Positions 19,953-31,267 of a DNA stretch of 64,000 nt are shown one piece after another. The translations under genes and the position numbers were made by a program. The notes under the pieces were generated by a model that worked only from the letters and a program-made list of their open reading frames with translations, was not told where the DNA came from and did no database searches. Source of the DNA: Dactylonectria macrodidyma (lineage: Eukaryota > Ascomycota > Sordariomycetes > Hypocreales > Nectriaceae); NCBI GenBank assembly GCA_020744425.1, contig JAGMUV010000005.1, forward strand, positions 2,976,001-3,040,000. The letters are read 5' to 3'. How positions within the stretch are numbered: the stretch's first letter is position 1; each line of letters begins with the position of its first letter.

Positions 19953-22519
19953 ATGGCCCAAGTCGAGCAGCTACAGGGCCCTGTGACCGTCGAGGCTGCT
20001 CCCGTTGCCCCCCATGTAGCTTCTGAGCCTATTGCCGAGAAGCACTTGGTTACAGAGCAAATTGTTGCAGAACCAGTTGTTGCAGAGCCAGTCATCGCTG
20101 AGGCCAAGGCCCCAGTGGTCGCTGAGGCCCATCTCGTCGACACTTACCGTATGTGCCTCGTTGCTAGCCCTATTGTCAATTGAATTACAATGCTAACACA
20201 TGAATAGATCCTCCAGAGAAGATGCTTGCCAGTATGACTACCCCTTATTCTTTTGGCGACTGAGATTGTCGTTGTCATTTCTTCAGTATTTTCGTTGTTT
20301 TGTTTTAGAAAACATCTTTTGTTGGTCCCTCGATGCTAACCTCGCTACCACGCAGAGCACCCTAGCAAGCCCCACTTGGCTAGTAAGTACATCCCGAATC
20401 CACCATAGAGCCTCAACATCAGTGAGCTGACCCACCCCAGACCTCGAGGAGTATCAACGTCTCTACAAGGAGTCCATCACACAACCCGACAAGTTCTGGG
20501 CCGATCGCGCTCGTGAGCTCGTGTCCTGGGATCGAGATTTCGAGACTACTCGCAGCGGCTCTCTTCTACATGGCGATGTCTCATGGTTCAATGAGGGTCG
20601 CCTGAACGCCTCGTACAACTGCGTCGATCGGCACGCCTTCGCTGACCCCGATCGAGTTGCCATCATCTACGAGGCTGATGATCCCGCCGAAGGCCGCAAT
20701 GTCACCTACGGCGAGCTTCTCCGTGAGGTCTCGAGAACTGCTTGGGTCTTGAAGCAGATGGGCGTCCGCAAGGGCGATACCGTTGCCATTTACCTACCCA
20801 TGATTCCCGAAGCTATCATCGCTCTTATGGCTTGTGTCCGCATTGGTGCCGTCCACTCCGTCATCTTTGCCGGATTCTCTTCCGACTCTCTGCGTGACCG
20901 TGTAGTTGACGCCAACTGCAAGGTCGTCATCACCACCGACGAAGGCAAGCGAGGTGGCAAGTTGATTGGCACAAAGAAGATTGTCGACGATGCGCTCAAG
21001 CAGTGCCCCGATGTCTCCCACGTTCTGGTTTACAAGCGCACCGGCTCTGAAATTCCTTGGACTTCCGGTCGCGACTACTGGTGGCACGAGGAGGTCGACA
21101 AGTGGCCCAGCTACATTTCCCCAGAGCCCATGGCTTCCGAAGACCCCCTATTCTTGCTCTACACCTCCGGGTCTACTGGCAAGCCCAAAGGTGTCCTACA
21201 CACCACTGCCGGTTATCTTCTTGGTGCCGCTATGACTGGAAAATACGTCTTCGACATCCACCAGGGCGACCGATACTTCTGCGGTGGCGATGTTGGCTGG
21301 ATTACTGGTCACACATATGTCGTCTACGCCCCCCTAATGCTTGGTGTCTCCACCGTCGTCTTCGAAGGCACTCCGGCCTACCCCAACTTCTCCAGGTACT
21401 GGGACATCATTGAGAAGCACAAGGTCACCCAGTTCTATGTTGCGCCCACTGCCCTTCGCTTGTTGAAGCGCGCTGGTGACGAGCATGTCCGTGGCGAGAT
21501 GAAGCACCTCCGAGTACTCGGTTCCGTCGGTGAGCCCATTGCTGCCGAGATTTGGAAGTGGTACTTCGAGGTCATCGGCAAGGAAGAGTGCCATGTTGTC
21601 GATGTGAGTTTTTCAAGCAGAAGCGATGATGAGCTTAGATCATCGATACTGACTGTCAACAGACTTATTGGCAAACTGAGTCGGGCTCCCACGTGATCAC
21701 CCCCTTGGCAGGCGTCACTCCCACCAAGCCGGGCAGTGCCTCGTTGCCTTTCTTCGGTATCGAGCCTGCGATTATCGACCCCGTCTCTGGCGAAGAGATT
21801 CACGGAAACGATGTCGAGGGTGTGTTGGCCTTCAAGCAGTCCTGGCCCAGTATGGCTCGCACTGTCTGGGGTGCTCACAAGCGTTATATGGAAACGTACT
21901 TGAATGTCTACAAGGGCTACTATGTAAGTGAACCCAAGTGGAGAAATTTTAACATGGGGATGATGCTAATCAAGAACTCCAGTTCACCGGAGACGGCGCT
22001 GCCCGTGACCACGAGGGCTTCTACTGGATCCGAGGTCGTGTTGATGACGTTGTCAACGTCAGTGGACATCGTCTCTCAACTGCAGAGATTGAGGCCGCGC
22101 TCATTGAGCATCACGCAGTTGCCGAGGCCGCCGTGGTCGGTGTGGCGGACGAGCTCACTGGACAAGCCGTCAACGCCTTTGTTGCGCTCAAGGAGACTAT
22201 TGAGTCAACCGAAGCCCTTCGCAAGGAGCTTATCGTGCAGGTGCGAAAGAGCATCGGTCCTTTTGCTGCCCCTAAGGCGGTGTACATTGTGCCGGACATG
22301 CCCAAGACCCGAAGTGGCAAGATCATGCGACGTGTCTTGCGTAAGATCCTCGCTGGAGAGGAGGATCAGCTAGGAGACATCACCACGGTACGTCTACTTT
22401 GCCCTAGGTGGCACAGTCGCCTCTTTTGAACCTGGACACAACTAACTTGAGTACAGCTGTCTCACCCTAGCGTTGTGGCGAAGATTATTCAGAGCGTTCA
22501 TGATGCGAAGCGGAAGTAA
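19953..22519 (+). CDS. facA: Acetyl-CoA synthetase (acetate-CoA ligase), facA type
   Basis: Activates acetate to acetyl-CoA via acetyl-AMP in the cytosol and nucleus. Exons: 19953-20148, 20208-20231, 20356-20382, 20441-21603, 21663-21923, 21983-22387 and 22457-22519, giving 712 residues. Exons 2 and 3 are only 24 and 27 nt but restore the conserved N-terminus ([29 protein letters not shown]). Key motifs are [12 protein letters not shown] (P-loop), TYWQTESG (rebuilt across an intron), the hinge segment [32 protein letters not shown], and the C-terminal SGKIMRR with the catalytic, acetylation-regulated Lys. The protein is about 40-45 residues longer than usual; the extra N-terminus is an Ala/Val/Glu/Pro repeat ([15 protein letters not shown]). 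Likely acetate-induced and carbon-repressed. Confidence 0.96.
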
Positions 22520-25341
22520 GCGGCCAACTGGGACAGCGATGCAATCGATCTAGCGGAGTTGATATACCAACGGATACAAGGCAAAACGGAAAGGGAAAGC
22601 GCAGGTCGATAAAGGACCAGGATATTATCCCGTGCGGTGTTTTGGGGTTGATGTTGGATGCAGCCACGAAATAATGAGAATTTCGAAGGTCTGGGATCCA
22701 ACTTGTTAAGGAATGTTTCAACTGCATTGCGTGTTTATGTATACAGATATTATTTAAGATTAACAAAATCTCACGACGAGTAAATCAACTATCTTAGACT
22801 GAAGACTTTATGGTGATGCAAACCTTTTCCTACCGCTGGCACCTCTGCAAAAGGTGCATTGAATATCATCAGGGCGTGGGGTAAGGGGACGCGTGTTCAT
22901 GTCCCCGCATTGTGGGAGTAGAACGGGGTTTATCGCATTGATGATTGAGCTTAAGCCCTGTCACATGAATAAGCTTCTTTTTGGCCTGAAAGACGACCAG
23001 GTTTGTTTTGAGCTTAAAAGGGACGTGATGAAATTGAAGAAAATAGATGTATGGGCTCATAAGCGAGCGGGAGGGTGATGGTTGATTTCACTGAGGGGGA
23101 TAGACGTGCGTGAAAGCGAGCAGGAAGTCGTCGTCATCACTAAAGCGGGGGATGGGAGCTGGTTTAATGGAGGTTGGCCAGCAGGAGTATTGAGGAGAAC
23201 AGTTTGTGGCTAGCTCATCTTGGCTACGGACCTACTGTGGGGGGTTGAAGAGACGCAAGTTGGCAAGAAGCACACAGCCCCATTGGATTACGGCGTAGGA
23301 TAATGCGACACAGCTAAAAGTAGGATGTGGGATGACCGGCGAAATATTAATGGGGCGGGTCAGCTTACCTTTGGCACGAAGGTGGACATGGATGACTTTG
23401 AGTTGCAGGGCAGTCAGGAACAACTCCCAAGGTCGGACGAAGACACGATTCAGGAACAAAATGTTGAGTTACCTCATGTATTGAGAGAAGAAGGATGTAT
23501 AAATCGCACGAATTGATAGACAATTCCAGTCAGGTCACAGTGTTACGAGCCGTCGTCGGCTGAAGCGGCTGTCGCTTTCCAAAGTCCCTTGAGACGATGA
23601 TGAAACAGGCGCAAATATTATCGCTTACGGCCTGCAACGCTCACGGTGTCGATCATGTCCTCTGCACACGTTTGACCGCCAAGATGAACCATCTTGCATG
23701 CTCGAGCGCAAGGGATCGAACCGACAAGCCCCCTGTGTGGATGAATGAATCAGAAAGTATCCGAAGCCAAGTGCCTCTCGGCCTTTCAGTACGGACCCAG
23801 TGTTAGCTTCAGGGTTGACACCTGCGATACGAGAAAAAAAAAAGACCAGCGGAGACCAGCACGCATGCATGCATACGGGTAGCGAGTGGGCGGCCAATGT
23901 ATGTACCAACGAGAATCTCGGAAGGGCCGGCAGGTTCAGTGGGAGGCCTGCGAAAGGTCAATTTATCAGCATCATCAAGCACACAATCCATGGCGGTTGA
24001 CCGGGCTGGTTAAGTGTGAAGGTACGCTCGCGGACAATGGATTATCAATGGGCCGCGATCAGCTAGTCCAAGTACGGCATGGCTTCATCGTGTCTGAAGC
24101 TGCTGCAGAAAGTATTGGTATTACGGGTGTTGGTCGAGGTGTGGTTTAAAACACGGGCGCAGGGGGGGGGCTCAGTATCGCAAGTGTCGTGAAATCGCTA
24201 GATGTTAGACGAGGTTTGAGCCAGTGCAAGTGGCGTCGACTAAGATGTCAAGTTCCACCGCAGCATTCAGATTCAAAGACGTCAACATGGTTGGCAAATA
24301 TGGCAAAGTGAGGGTGTGCACGACATGAGAAACTTGGCCCTCCAAGACGGCCAAACAGGCTGCTTCTTTGGTGGTTGCCCCGGAGAAAAGAGGGCTAGAA
24401 GGGTGGCTATGCATGTACTCTGCTGACGGGCGGACGGTCGGTCCATCTGATGCTGTCCATCTGATGCGGTCCATCTGATGCGGTCCAGTGAGTTCAGTGA
24501 ATCCAGTCGGGTCTCCCCAACCTGTTTCTCAGTGGGCCAGTGGACATCCCAAGAACTCGGCCAAGCCGCTGGGCGTCCCGCTATAGGCTTGGAGTGGCTG
24601 CGAGATACCGCGCGTCCTCGGACGGGATTCGCCAAGTTCCAGTACGAAAGTGCTAGAGATGAACAAGATGATGTTGCGCTCCATCCCTTTTAGCACACAT
24701 TGCATGACGCTAGAGTTGCGCATGGAGACTGGTAGACTGGAGAGCTGGGCTTCGGTTTTGGCTTCGTGTTAAGAGTACGATACAGTACGAACTGGGGCGG
24801 TACATACTAATCAATGCTTTATTTGGTGCACGTCCATGTATCATGTCTACTGAGGTCTAACCGCCTGCCCACATGGAACGGCGTCTGGGCGGGACCCGTT
24901 CGCTCCTCCATCTCCGACCGACGCCGCCACACTCTCTTTTCTTGTTCTCGCATTCACCTTCTAGCTAGTTTATGTCTTGTTCCATCGACGTCCAGACGAA
25001 TGCTGGTATACAGCCGCCCGTATTCAACCTTGGGACCGGCTCGCATTCGCCCTTCTTCCGTGGTCCGATTCCGCCTCTCCGTTTAGCGTCCTTCATCTTG
25101 CGTCTTCGACTTGCTCCTCGACTTTCCTACTACATTGCTACCGACTCGTTGCATTTGCTCGCTTTCGAATCGACCGTCTCCGAATCGAATTCAACTCGCC
25201 CTCTCACGCTTTAACGTACATAGACCCTACATTGACCCGACATAATCGCTGCCCATTTGTAATCGATATTCGACCTGAACGCGATAACCTTTCTCTGGCT
25301 ACGCCAACCCGTCCCGAGGGACGTCTTCGGTTTGAGAAACC
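22520..25341. other. 2.8-kb intergenic region between facA and the ADAM gene
   Basis: No supportable gene. It includes three 14-bp tandem copies at 24441-24482, a G-run at about 24161-24171, and a pyrimidine-rich probable leader from about 24890 up to the ADAM start. Short ORFs here lack motifs. Confidence 0.5.
24441..24487. repeat. 14-bp tandem repeat, 3 copies plus a partial
   Basis: Units of GTCCATCTGATGCK are repeated at 24441, 24455 and 24469, followed by a 5-bp partial copy. It is intergenic. Confidence 0.9.
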
Positions 25342-27766
25342 ATGGTTTCGCTCCGGACCATTGCGACCGCCTTTGCCGGCGTCGCTTTATTTGTACAGTC
25401 GTCTATAGGTGCGTTAGACCATCTCACCAACAAGTATGACCGATCGCCCAACCAGGGCCTCCTAACCAACGCCGATTCTAGCGCATTCAATAAAACGAAA
25501 CCCCATCGGTTACGCTTCACTCATTGACAGTGCTGTCATCAAGGCACCTTCACACCGCGTCAACGCACACTCCCACTTCGATCTGACATTTACCATTCAC
25601 AGCGGCCAAGAACATGTCCGCCTAAAACTCGAGCCTAACCATGACCTCCTCCCCGAGACATTCGCCGTCACCCATCTCGATGCCGATGGCAACGTCCACA
25701 CTGTCGAGCCGGTGGACAGGAGTGAGCACAAGGTATTCAAGGGGGAGGCCTTTGTTCGCCGTCCGGGACACGAGGGCTGGTTCCACGCCGGCTGGGCAAG
25801 GATAACGATTCACCGCGATGGAAAGATGCCCATATTCGAAGGCAGCTTCCGCTTACATGGCGACAACCACCATATCCAGATCGGCAGCCACTTTCAGCGC
25901 CTCAGACACGAAGACGACCCTTTGCTGAACTTTCCGGGGGATGTGGAGGAAGCCATGGTTATGTGGCGCGACTCTGACATTGTTACGTACGAGAACGAGT
26001 TCGGCGAGTTGAAGCGAGGTATCTACGGAGAATCCTCCTGCCAATCCCATAACCTCGAATTCAACGCCAGATTCAACCAACAACGGCTCCGCGCACGCTC
26101 TCTCAACTCTGTGAGCCCGCGTACCCTATTTGGCCGCCAGTCGATTGACGATGGATCCACGGGTAACAATGGCGCCGGCACAGACCTAGAGGCCACCATC
26201 GGATCTGTCGACGGCTGTCCCACAACTCGAAAGGTAGCCCTCGTGGGTATCGCGACTGATTGCACCTACACTGCCGCCTTTAACTCAAGTGAGAGTGTGA
26301 GGAAGAACATTATCAGCCTGGTCAACAGTGCTTCCCAGATTTATGAGAGCACTTTCAACATCTCCCTCGGCATTCAGAACCTCACCATTAGCAACGAGTC
26401 ATGCCCCGGTACACCCCCCGCGTCCGCAGCATGGAACAAGGCCTGCTCCGGCAGTGTCACTTTGGCAGATCGTCTGAGTCTCTTCTCAGCCTGGCGTGGA
26501 AATTTCGAGGATACCAACGCGTACTGGACTCTTCTCACTACTTGCAATACCGACTCCGCTGTGGGCCTTGCGTGGCTAGGTCAACTCTGCCGAAATGGTT
26601 CGTCTGAGAACTCGGGGAGCTCAGGGAACAACGGCACTGTAGCTTCTGCTAACGTCGTCGTGAGGACATCGGCAGAGTGGCAAGTCTTCGCACACGAGTC
26701 GGGTCACACCTTTGGCGCCGTCCACGATTGCACTTCGGATACTTGCCCAGTCTCCTCGGGGACACAGGACTGCTGTCCGCTGAGCACGAGCACTTGCAAT
26801 GCTGGCGGCAAGTACATCATGAACCCGTCTACTGGTAACGGCATTAGCGACTTCTCAGCCTGTTCCATCGGCAATATCTGCTCCGGCTTCAAACTCAATG
26901 TTGAGTCGTCGTGCTTGACTAACAACAGAGATGTCGAGACGATCACGGGCAGTCAGTGCGGCAACGGCATCGTCGAGAGCGGCGAAGACTGCGACTGTGG
27001 TGGATCATCGGGATGCGCCGACAACATCTGCTGCGACGCCGACACCTGCAAATTCAAGGACAATGCCAAGTGCGATCCCACCAACGAAGACTGCTGCACA
27101 GACTCGTGCCAGTTCGCCAACAATGGCACCGTGTGCCGCGAGAGCTCGGGCGAGTGCGATCCCGAGGAGACCTGCTCCGGCAAATCAGCCTCATGCCCCT
27201 CGGACAGCCACATGAAGGACGGCGATTCCTGCGGCGACGGCCTCTCGTGCGCGTCTGGACAGTGCACGTCGCGAGATCTTCAGTGCAGAAACATGTTTGG
27301 CAACTCGTCGAGCTCGACCACGGAAGCCTGCGGCGACTCGGGCTGTCTCATGACGTGCGACGCACCCGAGTACGGCTACGGCACTTGCGTCGAACTCAAC
27401 CAAAACTTCCTCGACGGCACATCCTGCGGCGGCGGCGGTCGCTGCTCCAACGGCTCGTGCAAGGGCGGCTCGACGTGGCAGCAGATCATCGACTGGTTCA
27501 AGCGCAACAAGAACATTGCCATCCCCGTCGGGTCCGTCATCGGCGCCCTGATCCTCCTCTCCCTCATCAGCTGCTGCTACACCTGCATCCGGCGACGCGT
27601 GAGCAGACGAAGGGCCCCGAAACCCACCGAGATGAACAGCTGGCCCGCCATGGCACGCGGCGCCAACGGCAATTACCCTCATCCCAACGGCCCGCCGCCC
27701 GGCTACGATTACGCACCACTGAACAACAGCCGTCTCCAACGCGGTCGAAGTATGCGATATGCCTAG
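25342..27766 (+). CDS. ADAM-family metalloprotease with disintegrin domain (ADM-B-like)
   Basis: Membrane-anchored zinc endopeptidase of the adamalysin/reprolysin family. Exon 1 is 25342-25408 and exon 2 is 25482-27766, giving 783 residues; the 73-nt intron (branch CCTAACC) joins the signal peptide to the open frame. The N-terminal signal is MVSLRTIATAFAGVALFVQSS and is followed by HSIKRNPIGYASLI and a pro-domain. The catalytic domain carries HESGHTFGAVHD (~427-438), with three zinc-binding His and the active Glu, and a Met-turn candidate KYIMNPS. A Cys-rich disintegrin domain starts at CGNGIVESGEDCDCG (~515). A single transmembrane helix (~705-729, VGSVIGALILLSLIS) is followed by a basic cytoplasmic tail with a Pro/Gly/Tyr-rich segment. 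It resembles the ADM-B type of filamentous fungi and may act in surface shedding; the substrate is unknown. Confidence 0.95.
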
Positions 27767-28404
27767 GTTTCGGGATAAAAGAGCCGGGGTTTTTTTTTTT
27801 CTTTTGGTTCATTTTGAACGATTTATATATAGCATTGCGAGGCGTTTTGTGCAACATTCTCCTTTTGGTATGTCCATAGTTGGTTTCAAGTCTTTCTCGG
27901 TCTGTTGGATTGGGCCGTCTTGGGATGGATACAGTGGGTTCGTATTTTCATGGGATATATTGCAAGCATGCATATGAACATTTCACGACCTTGGGAAGCA
28001 TAGCATGGTATGGGCCACAGGAGGGCAGCGACAAGGGCTTTTCTTTAGGACATAGCCGGTCTGTACAGCTCAGGATGTGTCATGCGGGTTTTGGACACAG
28101 GATTTTGTATAGGACAGGATAGACCAGGTCACGCAGGGCCAGAAAGTCTCGAGCAATCAACTATTATTGTCATTATATGATGATTCTTTTCTTCTCCAAA
28201 CAAACAACCTTCAGGGCCCATAGGAGGTGTATATATATCGCGAGCCCCCCTTGTTCATGCATCATGATCATCATTATGTCGTAAGGTTTGTTAAAAGTGT
28301 CCCACAGATTTATAATTTAGGTGCTGTTTTGCCCATTCGAGCGACTTCAGTCGCTCGCGTAGCGTCTTTTCTCGCAAACGCCAGAGGAAGGTTAGGCACT
28401 AGCA
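27767..28404. other. Convergent 3' intergenic region
   Basis: About 640 bp between the ADAM stop and the stop of the minus-strand gene. It is AT-rich, with a T-run at 27790-27800 and scattered ATATAT, fitting 3' UTRs. No gene seen. Confidence 0.5.
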
Positions 28405-28956
28405 TTATCGGCCGCTGCGGTCACTGGTGTGACGGTTCTTGTTCCTCGCGGGGCCAGGAGACTTGGCTTCGGCGGGGGGCTTCTCCTCGATGCCGCACAG
28501 CTGGCGCATCCAGCGCAGACGCTGACCTGTGACGCTCTACACGTCGTGCGACTACGTGAGCGGACTGTGGGAGATTTGAAGAGAAAGAGAAGACAGAGTC
28601 CTGCTTACGTCGTTGTTGGCCAGGGCGTGTGCCATGAGGGTGTCTGGGCTGTCGAGGACGGACATGGCCTCACCTTTGCGTTCGCGCTCAGCGAAAGAGT
28701 CGCTGTCGATACTGGACACACGCAATTAGACAATGTTAACTAGATTTTCCACGCTCCATGGCATCAGGGGTAGTTCAGAGAGCTGTAGAGAAGAATGTGC
28801 CTACCCGCCGCGATTACCAACCATCATGGGTCCATCATCGTCGCTGTCGTCGCTGGACTTGGAGTAGGGGTTCTTGCCGCGAGCTTGGCGATCGCGCATC
28901 TCGGGGGTGAAGACCTCGGTCAGGCGGTACTGCGTGTTGTGCTGTGGCGTTCCCAT
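28405..28956 (-). CDS. Small acidic conserved-type protein of unknown function; 5' end uncertain
   Basis: Not recognised. Exons read 28956-28805, 28711-28609 and 28536-28405, with good donors (GTAGGC, GTAAGC), acceptors and matching phases, giving 128 residues from the first available ATG (MGTPQHNTQYRLTEVF). The middle has a Ser/Asp cluster (KSSDDSDDDGPMMVGNRGG). A helical SFAERERKGEAMSVLDSPDTLMAHALANND segment follows, split across shorter motifs. The C-terminus is a conserved-looking VTGQRLRWMRQLCG and a basic Ser/Pro tail. A strongly coding-biased block at 29025-29078 joins in phase to the CAC codon at 28941 if CCACAG is used as acceptor, so the true N-terminus may lie further upstream and ATG 28956 may be intronic. 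No suitable upstream ATG was found. Confidence 0.6.
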
Positions 28957-30201
28957 AGCTGCTGCTACCCTCGGTATCTTATCCTATTGTCAAATGTGTC
29001 TCCAACGCGAGGTGAAATGCTCACGGTGTTGGCTTTCCTCCACCTTTGCTCCTCCCAGAGAGGCGGCTCGCCGAGCTCCTACGTCGGCGTCAGCGAGCGG
29101 GTCTTTGGTCTCCCCGCGGCTTTGATAAGTGGCGTCGTCCTTGCTCCCGAGAGACTATTTAGTGCAGATGCCGTGAGATTCGGAGTGAGGGGGAAATTAA
29201 GTGTGCTGTGAGAAAGTCGTTGTATGTGTTTGACCGAGCAGAGGAGCAGAAGAGCGAGATCAAGCAAGGCCGTGGTCTAATAACTTCAGGTGGCGTGGAA
29301 GGTCCGACCAGGTGGATGGGCAAGTGGGGTCCGACGTTAGAGAGCTCCGGCTGGCAGGACGATGCGACCCCGCAGGAAGCTACCTACCTAATCACCGTCT
29401 TATTAAGGGTTTGAACTTTGAAGGCAGGAGGCAATTGGAGAGAGAACGACGCAAAGAACATATGAGGAAATGGGATAAAGAACGGGGCAGGTTGCGCCAG
29501 AGAGGGAAGGAGGGGGAGAGAGCAGAGACAAGGACAAAGAGACAACTACCTTATGCAAAAAAAAAAATATATATATATATACTACGGGCGGCAACATGAC
29601 GGATCAAAGAGGTCTCGTTCGTCAACTTGCTCTTGTCTTGGCTGCATCCTGCAGGTGAGTTGCAGGTGAGTCGCAGGCGGGCTGAACGGGTTGCAGATGG
29701 GCTGAACGCTGAACGAAGCTGGCGCAGGATGCAAGTCCGTTCCTTTCCGTTTTAGATACTTGGTGGTTGCGCGCCGCAATCCAAAATGATTCGCGGGGAG
29801 AGCGGCAGAATCAATTACTCGTTTCGTTTCTCGTCGCATTTGGCGCGACCGCACGATGCGAGATGGGATGCCACGCTGCTGCTGTGCGGGGATGACATCG
29901 GCCGGCTCTGTGTGGATCGCGGGAAGCGGACGGGTGTGTGCATGTTGCGAGCAGGATCCGAGAATAGTGGTGGGTGAGAGACGAAGGGGATCGGTCACGA
30001 ACCTGTAGATTCAACAAAGGATACATCAATTGCTCACAATAACTTGGTCAATGACATATGACAGAGAGACATACAACAACAAAGAAACAACGCCCAGCCG
30101 AAGATGAGGGGGCCCGCCGAGGCAGAACTGCAACAAAGTCCGAGTCATCCAGACCAGTCCACCAACAATCGAGTTCACCAACACGCGCGAAGCCACCCAA
30201 T

Positions 30202-30246
30202 CCATCGAGTCCATCGAGTCCATCGAGTCCATCGAGTCCATCGAGT
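30202..30246. repeat. 9-bp tandem repeat (CCATCGAGT), 5 copies
   Basis: Five perfect units occur in tandem in the intergenic region. Because the unit is a multiple of three, it creates spurious repetitive ORFs on both strands. Confidence 0.95.
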
Positions 30247-30946
30247 CCCACCAAAAACCCTTTATGTCCACTCATATTCACTATACACCAAGACACGCTG
30301 CGCTAGGCGTCACCACTCGCGCCCTGCGCCATGCTGACTGATGCCGTTGGATGCTGCACGAAATACTCGACTGGGAAGTGAAAAGTGATAACCCCCCACA
30401 GAACTCTCACGCAACTCTCACGCAGCATTGAAGCCACTCTCACGCAATCACGGTGACTAGTTCTCTCGTTGCCTCTTGCTGATTTCATCGTCTTCTTTTC
30501 GCACTCATCTGGCCCTCCGCCTGGGCCCGAACCCAGGTCTCGTCGCCTATTGTATGGTATATACTCGTACACTAACACCAGGACGCAAAAAAAGACAATG
30601 CCCACGATCCGAAAGCAATGAGAAACTATCGTTGTCAGAAGATGCGATCCCCACCATCTCCAAGTGCCAGTCCACCCGCATGCATGCCCGCCTTCCGAAC
30701 CCCCGTGTGATCCATATGCCGCATCCAGATCATCTCAGAAAACACACGCAAGAAGAGAAGATGAAAAAAAAAAGATAAACTTCAAGACACAACATTTGTA
30801 CTCCCATATCCTCTATCCGGGCCATTCATCAAGAGAATTCGTGTGATAGTTGAGAAGTTGTGCATCCATTGGTAGGTTGTTTGATCGTTTGGTTGCCTTG
30901 TTTGTACCTGTAACGGATAGCCAGCCCGTAGTCGTCGTGGTATACC

Positions 30947-30970
30947 AAAAAAAAAAAAAAAAAAAAAAAA
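30947..30970. repeat. 24-nt poly(A) homopolymer
   Basis: An uninterrupted run of 24 A residues lies between the TBL1-like gene and the repeat-rich spacer. No LTR, target-site duplication or retrotransposon body is visible beside it. Confidence 0.9.
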
Positions 30971-31267
30971 GGGAAAAGAAAGAATAATTGAGTGCGGTCG
31001 ACCCGCGTCTGCCGGCCTTGGTCCTTGTCCAAGCCAGCAGAAACATTATCAGACCAGGTGCGTAGGGCCCTGCGTCCTGTGTCTTCTCATTCTTCCTCTC
31101 GAGTTGATAAAGCTCGTCTGGAAAATAATGCGTTTCGCCATAATCCGTTAGCGCCAATGACAAGCTGCCATGTAGCTGAAACTCGGGTGCCATTCCGAGA
31201 TATTATGGGCAAGAGAGTTACAGCATTAATTACTGTGCCTTGGCTTCTTCTCGCTCCAGGGAATTCG

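Larger units (their letters stand above)
28957..31267. other. 2.3-kb intergenic region rich in simple repeats
   Basis: Beyond the possible 5' exons at 29025-29142, no gene can be supported. It contains an (AT)n tract near 29567-29580, imperfect GCAGGTGAGT copies near 29650-29680, five 9-bp units at 30202-30246, three ACTCTCACGCA copies near 30400-30450, and a 24-nt A run at 30947-30970. Confidence 0.5.

Noticed and set aside
23701..23740. ATCGAACC resembling a minus-strand tRNA T-loop
   Set aside because: The flanking bases do not form a T-stem, D-arm or acceptor stem.
27191..27739. 182-codon ORF antisense to the ADAM disintegrin region
   Set aside because: It is the shadow of a Cys/Gly-rich coding region.
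30026..30296. Minus-strand ORFs with repeated DSM or GLD tripeptides
   Set aside because: They come from the 9-bp intergenic repeat, whose length is a multiple of three.
30947..30970. Poly(A) run as the tail of a retroposed element
   Set aside because: No element body, target duplication or reverse-transcriptase remnant lies on either side.
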